A stretch of DNA of 11,461 bases, taken from contig NWUY0300078834.1 in the NCBI GenBank assembly GCA_004151065.3, positions 1-11,461 on the forward strand. The letters are read 5' to 3'. The number at the start of each line of letters is the position of its first letter. The stretch's first letter is position 1. A model generated the notes under the pieces. It did no database searches, was not told the origin of the DNA, and saw only the letters and a list, made by a program, of their open reading frames with translations. Below, one piece after another: positions 1 through 11,461 of the stretch. This stretch comes from Larix sibirica (taxonomy: Eukaryota; Streptophyta; Pinopsida; Pinales; Pinaceae). Made by a program: the position numbers and the translations under genes.

Positions 1-170
1 TTGTGTTTCAAAGCTTAACCCATCATTTACGATGCCATTCATTCTTACCTGCTTCAGCTACTTTGTAATATTGATGGAAGTATTAGGTGGCTTTCAAGAG
101 GTGGGCGGATCTATTAATACTCCCACTTATCTACACATTAACAAAATTCTGGTTCCTATATATCTATATC

Positions 171-202
<32 letters not shown>

Positions 203-946
203 TAACAAACAGGGAGCATAGTGAATACACCCTTGGAATAAAGGCAATTGGCTTATTCATATGACAACCAGGATAAAATTGTAACAATGAGTGAGCTATC
301 TCCCATGAGCTGCCATTTCCACTCCTTAGCATGCTTGAACACCTATCTCCACTAAGACGTAAACAAACTAACCCACAAAATCTCCCTCGAAGACTAAGAA
401 ACTTGTAAATTATGTGCAAACATAGCATACTGGTCAATTGATATGAATGAGCCCATATTTTTGTTTGTTGATTTCCTAGTGAATATGGCCTTCGTGCTTG
501 GTCATTTTATATTCTTCATTTGGCCAACCATTAAATTATCCTTAAGAAAAGGCACACTCAAGCATTATCCTACGAGAACCTAGCTTATTGTTGGTAATTG
601 ATAGTGCATAAACATAACCCTATATATGGTGTGCATCTGGTCAATTCTACAACACGAACATTAGTTTGACTGGTGAAATAGAAATAAATAAAACGATGGA
701 GAATTCTACTTCATAAAATTTGCTTAGCATCTAGAAAATTATGCCTGATCCTAGTCTTCTAGCTGGGGGAATTATCTTCACTACACAAAATGAAATATAA
801 AGGTAAATTCTAAAAATTGTGTTACCTGTACATAACATTTAGCGGAAGACAATGAGAGAACACAAGCGCAGAACAAAAATGAAGAAAGATTAAAAGATGC
901 ACCATAATTTTGAAGCAAGAAAACAAAATAAATGCCGCAATGGTTT
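1..946. other. Non-coding flank, no gene seen
   Basis: AT-rich sequence with one (TA)n microsatellite. A minus-strand frame (156-437) runs into the repeat and ends in a Tyr/Ile run translated from it, so I do not take it as a gene. A 46-codon plus-strand frame starting at 442 is hydrophobic but unsupported. Confidence 0.6.
171..197. repeat. (TA)n microsatellite
   Basis: An uninterrupted TA run of 27 bases, preceded by irregular TATATC units from about 158. A typical length-variable dinucleotide repeat. Confidence 0.95.
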
Positions 947-1244
947 CTAGACAATGAACTCACTTGGAGGTCGTATTATTTGATACCTGGTCGATTGCAA
1001 TGGTTTCCTTCCCCCAATCAATTCCCTTTCCATTTTAACCCTGATGCTTGCAAATTCCAGGTAGTTTTCCCACAAGTGCTTCATCATGACCATATATGTC
1101 AAGTTCTTTATCATTGTAAAGCCATTCCAGCATTCCTGCATAATCTTTTACTTGTTCTAGAGCACATTGTGGATTCAGATTCACAATGTCATACAAAGCG
1201 TAATAGACAATAGCATTGCATTTCTTGAGCTCCCTTATATTCAA
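947..1244 (-). pseudogene. Short decayed open remnant, unidentified
   Basis: Two overlapping minus-strand frames (1035-1244 and 947-1141) together stay open for about 300 bases, as if one frame continued after a frameshift. The first reads MNIRELKKCNAIVYYALYDI and continues with LEWLYNDKEL. The pattern of an A-I-x-x-A-L-x-D segment followed by L-x-W-L-Y loosely recalls the gag region of Ty1/copia elements, but this is weak. It could be chance. Confidence 0.18.
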
Positions 1245-2384
1245 GTTTCTGCGGTTCAGTGTCTATGCATCTGTCTCTGCATCCTAACTCGTGTGGATTC
1301 ATTCTCAGTAATCAAAGATGCGACTAAATATGCGTGCAAATGGATTGACGCCTCGAAAAAAAAACAAACAAAGTATACCCTGACCTTGCGGACAAGGCCT
1401 TCTTAGTGCATGTTTGATAGACAAACTGATTTAGTTGGGAAGATCTTCACCTTTAGGAATAACCAAATTCCATACATGCATATTGCATGGTAATGTCGAT
1501 TGGCCACATGTCTAATATTATGAGAAATATTCTGTGAATATATATTGTAAAGGAGAACCTCACTAAGACCCCTATGGTTTGACTTAAAATATCTAAAGAC
1601 GCTCGATCAATGTCCATTGCTCCCACCTATTTCAAATTGAATCCAATTCTTTTTTTCTCAGGGCTATGCACTTTTGGATCTGGATCAGACACGTCATGTT
1701 GTACATCGTGTTTATGAGAAGTAGTTTGTTGGATCTTTCATCTTGGACTTATGTATTTCATTTTTATTTTCTTGGTTCTATGCCTACCTCTATCAAATTC
1801 TTCATCATCATCATCAACAACAATAACAAAGACATCACCATACAATAACACTTATTAAAATTAATGGTAAAATCCTACTTAATTTCTACATTAATAGCAT
1901 AGGTACCCTAACATTGAATCACCAAATATGACCATATCGAGGTATAATAACTTGTATCCTCCTTCCTTCCTTAGTGGCTCTATTCCATCTATACACATCA
2001 GCCCTACTACTTGCCACATGTTTGCTCACACTATACATTATCTTTAACAACCCCATAAAAAATAGTTAACGTTAAAGTTAATTAGTATTTTTTTATTCTA
2101 AAATTTGTGATACATATTAAAGTCCTATATTTTGGTATTTCTAAAATTATGTGTAATTTTCGGAGGTTTCTTCCCTCTTCAATGAATTGTATGGATTAAT
2201 TTCTACTCAATTTTCTTTCCTTGAACCTCAACGACCTAAAGCGTGTTTTGAACTTTGCCCTTGTGCACGGATATTAACTTTATCATTTGATAATGGATTT
2301 ACCTTATCGTGTGTGTTTGAATGTGTTTCTGGTTTGAATGCTTCAAACGAATTTTAAAAACTATTGCACTCACATCTTAATTAA
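1245..2384. other. Non-coding stretch, no gene seen
   Basis: AT-rich DNA with pyrimidine runs and a short (TCA)n tract. The short plus-strand frames at 1167-1406 and 1666-1848 have no recognisable protein features, and the second ends in translated simple repeat. Confidence 0.55.
1802..1829. repeat. (TCA)n / (ACA)n short tandem repeat
   Basis: TCATCATCATCATC passes into AACAACAATAACAA. A short imperfect trinucleotide tract. Confidence 0.8.
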
Positions 2385-3031
2385 TTAGTAGAGCTGATCC
2401 CTGAATTGTGCTCCATCTAACATGGAAGTTTTCGGTGGCTTCCTTCTATTGATGGCGCTAATCCAGACTGCCGGCGAACGGAGGATATACATACGCGAGG
2501 AAACCCCCACCGTAGCCTGCATTGACCAGGAACAGCTGTTTCTTGGCACTGCTGGGACTGCTTCGTTGTTGGATCTGCAGAACTCCGTCTCTAACTGTTC
2601 GCGAAGCCATTCAGCTATCTTGAAGTGCATAGGGATTTTGCCGAGTATGCCTTACCGACTGGACTGTGCGGTCCCTTAAGTATTTCGTATTGATGTAGTC
2701 ATCGCAAGGGTTTACACAGGTAGAGCTCCGGGGGCGGGTCCTATTGCAGCGATGACATCTTGTGTTAATCGCGCGCAAGGGTTGAGTAGTTCTCACCTTA
2801 GCCGCCACAGTTATGGGAAGAGGCTTTCCTATTGTGATTCCGAAGTCTGGTGGATGTCCTGGGATTCATGGAGCAATTCCCAGGCGAGGATCCAGTTTTC
2901 ATCAGAGAAATATTGGCATGGTGCCGAAGACCAGAATATGCCTGTCAATTGTTTGACAAAATGCATAAACGACATGGAGGATAGGATGCTATTCGGGTGT
3001 TACATATGCAAATCAAATTCATCACTAATTA
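2385..3031. other. GC-richer tract open on both strands, possible continuation of the relic
   Basis: This tract is less AT-rich than its surroundings. Open frames lie on both strands: plus 2422-2679 (85 codons, starting with a hydrophobic MEVFGGFLLLMALIQ) and minus 2385-2630 and 2611-2808. A 56-codon open stretch (minus, 2832-2999) reads like protein (FMHFVKQLTGIFWSS), while the plus strand over the same bases also reads open (about 2833-2985, with DVLGFMEQFPGEDPVFIRE). No frame continues through the whole tract. I cannot tell which strand was coding, nor name a family. It sits directly downstream, in minus orientation, of the 3032-3892 remnant. Confidence 0.25.
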
Positions 3032-3892
3032 TCAAGGCCATGCCCTGATTTGCCGTTTCAATGTGCTGTGGTCATCAGCAGCAATGCTCAGCGAAGGGAT
3101 CAACTCCACATAGGCCACATAAACGTCGGTAACTTTCTTCTCTAAAGATTTTTTTGCTGTTTTTACAGAAAGCTTTTGGAAGAGCGAGTATGATTTTGAG
3201 CCAGAACCAGTCTCTTTGTGAAACCAGGGTTCCTTGATTTTAACCAGGATACCATGACCGGCACAACCCTTACCTGGGTTACACTGGCAAATATCCTTAT
3301 CCAATTGAGGATTCTGCAAGTTAGGGAAAAAATGGAAATGCACTGGACAAATTTATTTAGTCAGACAAGGACATCATTAATTATGCTCGAATCTGTATTG
3401 AGCTTGACTTGAGTCTCGGGATAGAATGGATACATTAGGTACTAGATTGTAAGAACACAGCTTTTCATTGTAAAACTTGTCAACAGACAGAGCAATTACA
3501 GGATCCCTGTCCAACAGGGCTGCTTTTCCGAGGAAAAAAGTTGAAGACAATAAGCCAAGAGGATGGCCATTATCGGAGAAGAAACCTCCATAAACTTCCG
3601 AAACAGCGCACTGAACGATGGTATCAGCAACATCTGTTTAGGTACCCAACATCAACTCAAGTATCCAATCCTCTCTCTGAAGACTCTGATGCTTAATGTA
3701 TATCTCTAAAAGTTGTAAACAAAGCCCTGGGTTAGCTATTGATCTGGGCTGAGTAAAGCATGCAAATGTGGCTTCCTTCTGAAAAAAAAGGTGAGTGAAA
3801 GGGGGCAAATTGTTTATGTATATCTTTTGGAAAATATGAAGTTTGATCTCTTTTATTTTACATAGAAAAGAAACATCAATTTTCCGTGTCAA
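3032..3892 (-). pseudogene. Decayed protein-coding remnant, unidentified
   Basis: One minus-strand frame runs through 861 bases (287 codons) with stops only at 3638-3640, in a cluster near 3355-3379, and at its end (3032). Stretches between stops are 85, 87 and over 100 codons, long for AT-rich DNA, and all share one frame. Readable pieces include NPGLCLQLLEIYIKHQ, SDNGHPLGLLSSTFFLGKAA and KKVTDVYVAYVELIPSL. A TTTTTTTCAG-like acceptor lies near 3780. Another (CTAACTTGCAG) lies near 3314 after the second stop cluster, so part of the interruption could be intron. I do not recognise the family. It may be a retro-element or relic gene, or by a small chance a live gene with unusual introns. Confidence 0.35.
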
Positions 3893-3913
3893 CTTCCCGT
3901 TGGACGGTACTGA

Positions 3914-4082
3914 ACATTCCTGGCAAATTTAAAACATGGTCAAAGCGACTGGACAGGGTTGCAGTGTAGTGCGTCAAATTTAAAAAATGGTCAAAGCGAC
4001 TGGACAGGGTGGAAGTGTAGTGCGAAGCATACATTCCTGTCAAATTTAAAACATGATCAAAGCGACTGGACAGGGTGGCAGT
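3914..4082 (+). repeat. Tandem array of three ~52-60 base units with W-box cores
   Basis: Copies at 3914-3973, 3974-4030 and 4031-4082 share CAAATTTAAAACATGGTCAA followed by AGCGACTGGACAGGGT. The CAAATTT anchors at 3924, 3975 and 4041 give periods of 51 and 66 bases, because copy 2 lacks the ACATTCCTG head. A partial echo (GTTGCAGTGTAGTGCGAAGC and onward) lies at 4154-4175. Copies 1 and 2 contain GGTCAA (3938-3943, 3989-3994), the reverse of the WRKY core TTGACC; copy 3 has lost it (GATCAA). The array lies about 1 kb before the beta-glucosidase start. Confidence 0.9.
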
Positions 4083-4128
4083 GAGTTTGTAGCACTGAAA
4101 CCTAAAGCAATGAGCCGTTAGGCAATAT

Positions 4129-4134
4129 CACGTG
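4129..4134. promoter_or_regulatory. G-box CACGTG
   Basis: A perfect CACGTG hexamer, followed by G (CACGTGG, ABRE-like), lies about 940 bases upstream of the start codon. bZIP and bHLH factors bind this core in plants. Distance and single occurrence make a role uncertain. Confidence 0.25.
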
Positions 4135-4175
4135 GTTAAATTGATCAAGCCAAGTTGCAGTGTAGTGCGAAGCAT

Positions 4176-4981
4176 ATTGTTTAGAGAGAAAAACCAACCA
4201 AAATCATAATAAATTCTCTGGGCGGCTCTATAGTGGAAATTGTTGAGAATAAGAAAACCATTCTAGGTAACTGGCTATTTGAATTTTGTGCGTGGGCTCT
4301 ACGTTGTCTATAATATTAACATGTTTTGCAAATATATCTAGTCGCCATCGAACGGTGATACTGATTAAATACTACTTAAATAGAATTATAATATTGTGTC
4401 AGTTAGCTAGGAGTGGTTGATTGAGTCTTCATTGGAAATTAGTCAGTTTTTTTGGGAGAATCTATTCCTGCAATTATGGGAGTGCCAACGATATGAACAT
4501 ATTCTTATCCTGATTTGTTGGCAAGGAACAAGTATTTTCTTTTATATAAGTTACGTCACACACCTATTCCAAGAAGGTTAAGCATTTTTATATACATAGA
4601 CGGGACAATGTGATATCTTGAGATGGTTCTTTCATCCACACTATCGGAAGAATCCTACTACTAGACGCCTCCTCGTCATAAGCCAGTGATATATTCAAGA
4701 AGATCAATTAGTGAAAGTTCTGTTTTTGGCTCGAAGAAAAATAACTTCAACCGTAACCTTTACATTAAAGTAATAATAGTAAAACTAAAGTGAATGAAAT
4801 CAGAAGTCACTCACTTTCCGTTTTAGATAAGGCAGGGACACGCTAACTTCCAACAACTACGAAGAGGAAGGAGAATAGTAAGTATAACTCCATGGCTATG
4901 ACTCGACACTCATCAGAATTTCAAGCTTGGTGGATACAGTTTACCAAACGAGACATAGGGAATACCAGAAAACAAATTAAG
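4176..4981. other. Distal promoter / intergenic DNA of the beta-glucosidase gene
   Basis: AT-rich, with no open frame above 60 codons on either strand. It presumably contains the upstream regulatory region. Apart from the TTACGTCA element I see no convincing motif. Confidence 0.5.
4551..4558 (+). promoter_or_regulatory. TGACG/bZIP-like element TTACGTCA
   Basis: TTACGTCA (reverse TGACGTAA) matches the TGACG core bound by TGA-class bZIP factors. It lies about 520 bases before the start codon, directly after a TTTATATAAG string. It is a short match that may be chance. Confidence 0.25.
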
Positions 4982-4988
4982 TATAAAA
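4982..4988 (+). promoter_or_regulatory. TATA box of the beta-glucosidase gene
   Basis: TATAAAA lies 87-93 bases before the ATG at 5075. Transcription would start about 30 bases downstream, near 5015, giving a 5' leader of about 60 bases with no intron. The leader has no ATG before the start codon in the stretch 5015-5074. The start site is inferred, not seen. Confidence 0.55.
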
Positions 4989-5074
4989 TGGGTTTAGCTA
5001 TACAAGCCGTTTTCCTTCCAAAAGCAGACAAAGATATCGGCATAATAGAGGATTAGAATTTGGGGGCTCTAACT

Positions 5075-8675
<3,601 letters not shown>

Positions 8676-8694
8676 ATCGGTACATAATTAGATA

Positions 8695-8818
8695 TATTTA
8701 TTCATTGTGTACACTGTAAATCGCGAATTCAAATTTTTTGAAAGCGCTAAAGTGATTGGATTGATCCAGCTGTATTTATTGATTGTATGTATTGTAAATT
8801 CAGATTTATTGAACAAGC
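8695..8818 (+). repeat. Diverged direct duplication just after the stop codon
   Basis: About 8695-8745 and 8773-8818 share TATTTATT-ATTGT, then TGTAAAT, then TTCA-ATTT-TTGAA and a following AAGC, with substitutions and a small gap between the copies. Both lie within 145 bases of the stop, so both are probably in the 3' UTR. Confidence 0.6.
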
Positions 8819-8894
8819 TACACAGAAATTAGATTTAGATGAGCACTCTCCTTTCACCTAAGCAGATGCTAGAATCAGGGAGCATGTGTTTGTT

Positions 8895-8910
8895 GAGTGA
8901 GAGAGAGAGG
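8895..8910. repeat. Short (GA)n tract
   Basis: GAGTGAGAGAGAGAGG, an imperfect purine dinucleotide run in the 3' flank. Confidence 0.8.
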
Positions 8911-9031
8911 CTCCAATAATTCATTGAATCTTGATTTGTACTGTGATTACAAGCAATGGCATATTTTCTCAATAGACAAAAACTTCGTATTCAAATGACA
9001 AAACTTTGTGACAGGTACATTTAGCACTTGG

Positions 9032-9150
9032 GCTATTATTTTAAAAGTGGTTTGCTATATCTTTCAGCAGTTGGCTATTATTTTAAAAGTGGTTTGCTAT
9101 ATCTTTCAGCACTTGACTATTATTTTAAAAGTGGTTTGCTATATCTTTCA
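9032..9150 (+). repeat. 42-base unit, near-perfect triplicate
   Basis: Units at 9032-9073, 9074-9115 and 9116-9150 (last truncated) read GCTATTATTTTAAAAGTGG, then TTTGCTATATCTTTCAGCA, then CTTG. Copies differ by one or two bases, so the expansion is recent. A nine-base stub of the unit end precedes copy 1. The 42-base period keeps frame, which creates apparent repetitive open frames (9008-9244) that I regard as by-products. Confidence 0.95.
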
Positions 9151-9232
9151 ATCATGTCTTACACGATACGACTGTTTGTTACTCCTCATTCTAAAAATAA
9201 TTGGATTTGGTTTACAACCTATCAAATCTGAT

Positions 9233-9249
9233 ATAAATAAATAAATAAA
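9233..9249. repeat. (AAAT)n tetranucleotide tract
   Basis: ATAAATAAATAAATAAA, about four units. A simple repeat. Confidence 0.85.
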
Positions 9250-9398
9250 CAGTGGTTCGTAATGACAATTTTTTCTCGTCTCAAGATATTTGAAACTAAA
9301 GGGTTAGTTGCTCATTGCCAAATATTCATGGTCCCTTAAAGGGAATCTTACCTTTTCCATGATTAGTTTTTTTTATAGAATTCAAAATGGTAATATAT

Positions 9399-9448
9399 TT
9401 TATTCATAAAAAAAATGTTTATTCTTAAACATTTATAAAAAGAATAAA
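9399..9448. repeat. 50-base imperfect palindrome with a 9-base-pair core stem
   Basis: The core AAATGTTTA (9413-9421), loop TTCT and TAAACATTT (9426-9434) form a perfect hairpin. Outer arms TTTATTC (9399-9405) and GAATAAA (9442-9448) also pair. It is very AT-rich and may be a small inverted-repeat relic or a chance fold. Confidence 0.55.
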
Positions 9449-10826
9449 TCTTTTAATTCTTTTTAAGTATATATTTTTTTTATAAGGCTTACCTCTTTGG
9501 CATATTATTGTGAGAGTTTTTAAGTATATGAACAAGAACCACAAAGTGGCAATGTCCATGCACTTAGATATATTAATATTTTGTAGATAAGTATATTGAT
9601 CTTGAAGCCATTTGACGCATATTAAATTGAATTAATTCAAAATTATGAAATAGACAACATCCTCCAAACATTGGATTAAATTTTAATGTAAATTGATCAT
9701 AAGGCTGCTATTGCCACAAGGTTTTGCAACATCAAAGGTGCCACACCTCCATTGTGCTTTACATGGGTAGAGTCATAAATAATAATGTTTGGTCAAATAA
9801 AATCATATCCATTTTCAAATAAACAAGCAAAAAGTTTAACTTCTGGCAAACTCAAAATATCCAAAACAGAGTTCAAATTTTGAATTGTTCAAATCAATGT
9901 AATGCATAACGTCTTCACCTTCATTCAAGTTAGCCAACATATTGGAAAACTTTAGGGAGACTGGGATTTTCGTGTTGGAAAATTGTACCCACTCATTGAG
10001 CATATGAACCTTGGGACGCTTGACTATTCTCAGCGTCTATGACCATCTGAGGGATTAATAATGGAGGCCAAAAGTGTGCTTGTTGTGCCTCTCCCAAGAT
10101 GAAGAGACTTGGGAGTGATAGGTCTTTTGAGTATGAGGTTGACAAGCAGATTGCCTCGAAATAGTGAGTTAGTTTTAACCATGAAGCAAATTTTCCTTAG
10201 CTAATCTTTTTTTATTTTATAAGCCGATAAGGATTTATTTAATTATTTTTTATTTGGTTTTAATTTGTTTATCTTAAGTTAAGTGTAGAGCACCTCACTA
10301 CTCTCGTTGCAATGCCATTGAAGAGCACCAACAAGTCAATAACAAATGCCTTAGTGATCATGAATGACAATAAGTGCGGTTGTGTCATACAACTATAAAG
10401 AGAAATATTACTATAGATGTTAAAAACTAAAAATCTTAGAAACATTGTAATGCTAGTGAAAAGGTTTTCATTATTACATTTTAGTAAGTTTTGGTTTTAT
10501 CTAAAACAATATTTTAATCAATTTTGATTATTAGATTTAAAGATTTCACCATGGTTAAATTCATCTTGCTATGATTTAGTAGTTGAGATGGATTACCATC
10601 ATGTAAACAACTCAATTTCAAACTTTAATTAGTGTCAACTCATATTTATGCCTAAAAAGATGTATTCCATTTTAAAATTGTTTTCCTTAAAAAAAATCTT
10701 AAAACACATATTTTACTTGATTTAAGTAGATGTTAATGGGATATTTTATCTATTTATTTTATGAAATCAAACTTAAAATACATTTGAAATTAACATAAAT
10801 TAAATATCATATATATTTCTAAAAAA

Positions 10827-10970
10827 CTAAATTAAAACTTAAATTCAATAATTCACTTAACATTAAGTTAAGAAAGCACATAAATATAAAAACCTCTAAA
10901 TTAAAACTTAAATTTAATAACTAACTCTAGAACTTTAAGTTGGAAGGAAAACACATAAATATAAAAACCT
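10827..10970 (+). repeat. Tandem duplication, units of 69 and 75 bases
   Basis: Unit A (10827-10895) and unit B (10896-10970) both begin CTAAATTAAAACTTAAATT and both end with CACATAAATATAAAAACCT. Their middles have diverged by substitutions and about six inserted bases. The head-to-tail boundary is exact. Confidence 0.88.
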
Positions 10971-11461
10971 TAAAACTAACTTTAGTCGACACTTTCATGT
11001 AACCTAGGCTTGAATAAGTTCTCTTTCTCTCATTGTGACACATCTTCGATAGGTTCTTATTGCAATACAACATTATTCCCAAAATTGGATTATAGGAAAC
11101 ATAATTAACGTTGCAATAAGACCAAGATCAGAACCCAAAAAAAAATTCAAGAGTAAGCTTAGATATACCCTGGTTATAAACCAAAATAAAATTAGAGAGT
11201 ATCATTTATTTAAATAAGCTTATAGTCACGTTAACTCTAAATTTTTTAAATGATGGGAAGTTTGCAGAAATTTTTCATTTAATAGAAACACACAGATGCT
11301 ACTCTCACATTCTCACATACGATTACATAGTTAAGCAAATAGTACAATAAAAAATCATCCCATCCTGACATAACCCACTGTCGAGCCTTGGGCACCAATT
11401 TTCGAGGCCGACGGCATACTCTGACATCCAATTATATTGTAAATAAATAATTTTATTTGAA

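Larger units (their letters stand above)
8676..9031 (+). other. 3' untranslated region and proximal 3' flank
   Basis: AT-rich sequence after the TAG at 8673-8675. No perfect AATAAA lies close to the stop. AATAAT near 8915 is a possible poly(A) signal, and plant signals are loose. The transcript end cannot be fixed from sequence. Confidence 0.45.
9151..11461. other. AT-rich 3' intergenic DNA, no gene seen
   Basis: Over 2.2 kb without an open frame above 60 codons beyond the repeat-derived one at its left edge. It holds the palindrome near 9400, the tandem duplication near 10.9 kb, and a less AT-rich patch at about 9960-10180. Otherwise I see nothing. Confidence 0.6.

Noticed and set aside
156-437. 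Minus-strand 93-codon open frame
   Set aside because: Its C-terminal part is translation of the (TA)n microsatellite, and the rest shows no motif I recognise.
3266-3303. CQCNPG on the minus strand as an EGF-like or wall-associated kinase fragment
   Set aside because: Too short. The surrounding cysteine spacing does not fit an EGF module and no kinase sequence is nearby.
9008-9244. Open frames with repeated YYFKSGLLYLS-type segments
   Set aside because: The frame is kept open only because the repeat unit is 42 bases, a multiple of three. There are no other coding signs.
9332-9344. TCCCTTAAAGGGA palindrome
   Set aside because: A 13-base palindrome in AT-rich DNA with no paired feature. Probably chance.

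Overview
The window is seed-plant nuclear DNA. It is AT-rich and has one intron-containing gene with GT..AG junctions, in the 13-exon layout usual for plant family 1 glycosidases, set among microsatellites, short tandem repeats and decayed coding remnants. I cannot name the species. The protein reads like plant GH1 enzymes of the BGLU40 / conifer coniferin beta-glucosidase type. A conifer would fit the decayed flanks, but that is inference.

Layout. 1-4980 holds no intact gene. It contains a (TA)n microsatellite (171-197), a small minus-strand open remnant (947-1244), a (TCA)n tract (1802-1829), a GC-richer tract open on both strands (2385-3031), a probable minus-strand decayed gene (3032-3892) and a short tandem array (3914-4082) with partial echoes nearby. 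A TATA box at 4982-4988 precedes the one confident gene.

5075-8675 (+) is a complete secreted GH1 beta-glucosidase of 532 residues. I rebuilt it exon by exon; all 12 junctions are GT..AG and stay in frame. Acid/base E207 (TFNEP) and nucleophile E423 (ITENG) are both present. Introns 1-11 are 76-127 bases, but intron 12 is 912 bases and carries an antisense open frame and an internal duplication.

8676-11461 is the 3' flank. It has a diverged direct duplication just after the stop, a nearly perfect 42-base triplicate (9032-9150), a 50-base imperfect palindrome (9399-9448) and a 70-base tandem duplication (10827-10970). No gene is visible there.

The window is an ordinary single-gene plant locus. 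I did not find a convincing undescribed system. The items most worth a second look are the unidentified minus-strand relic at 3032-3892, a competing splice donor in intron 11, and the oversized intron 12.
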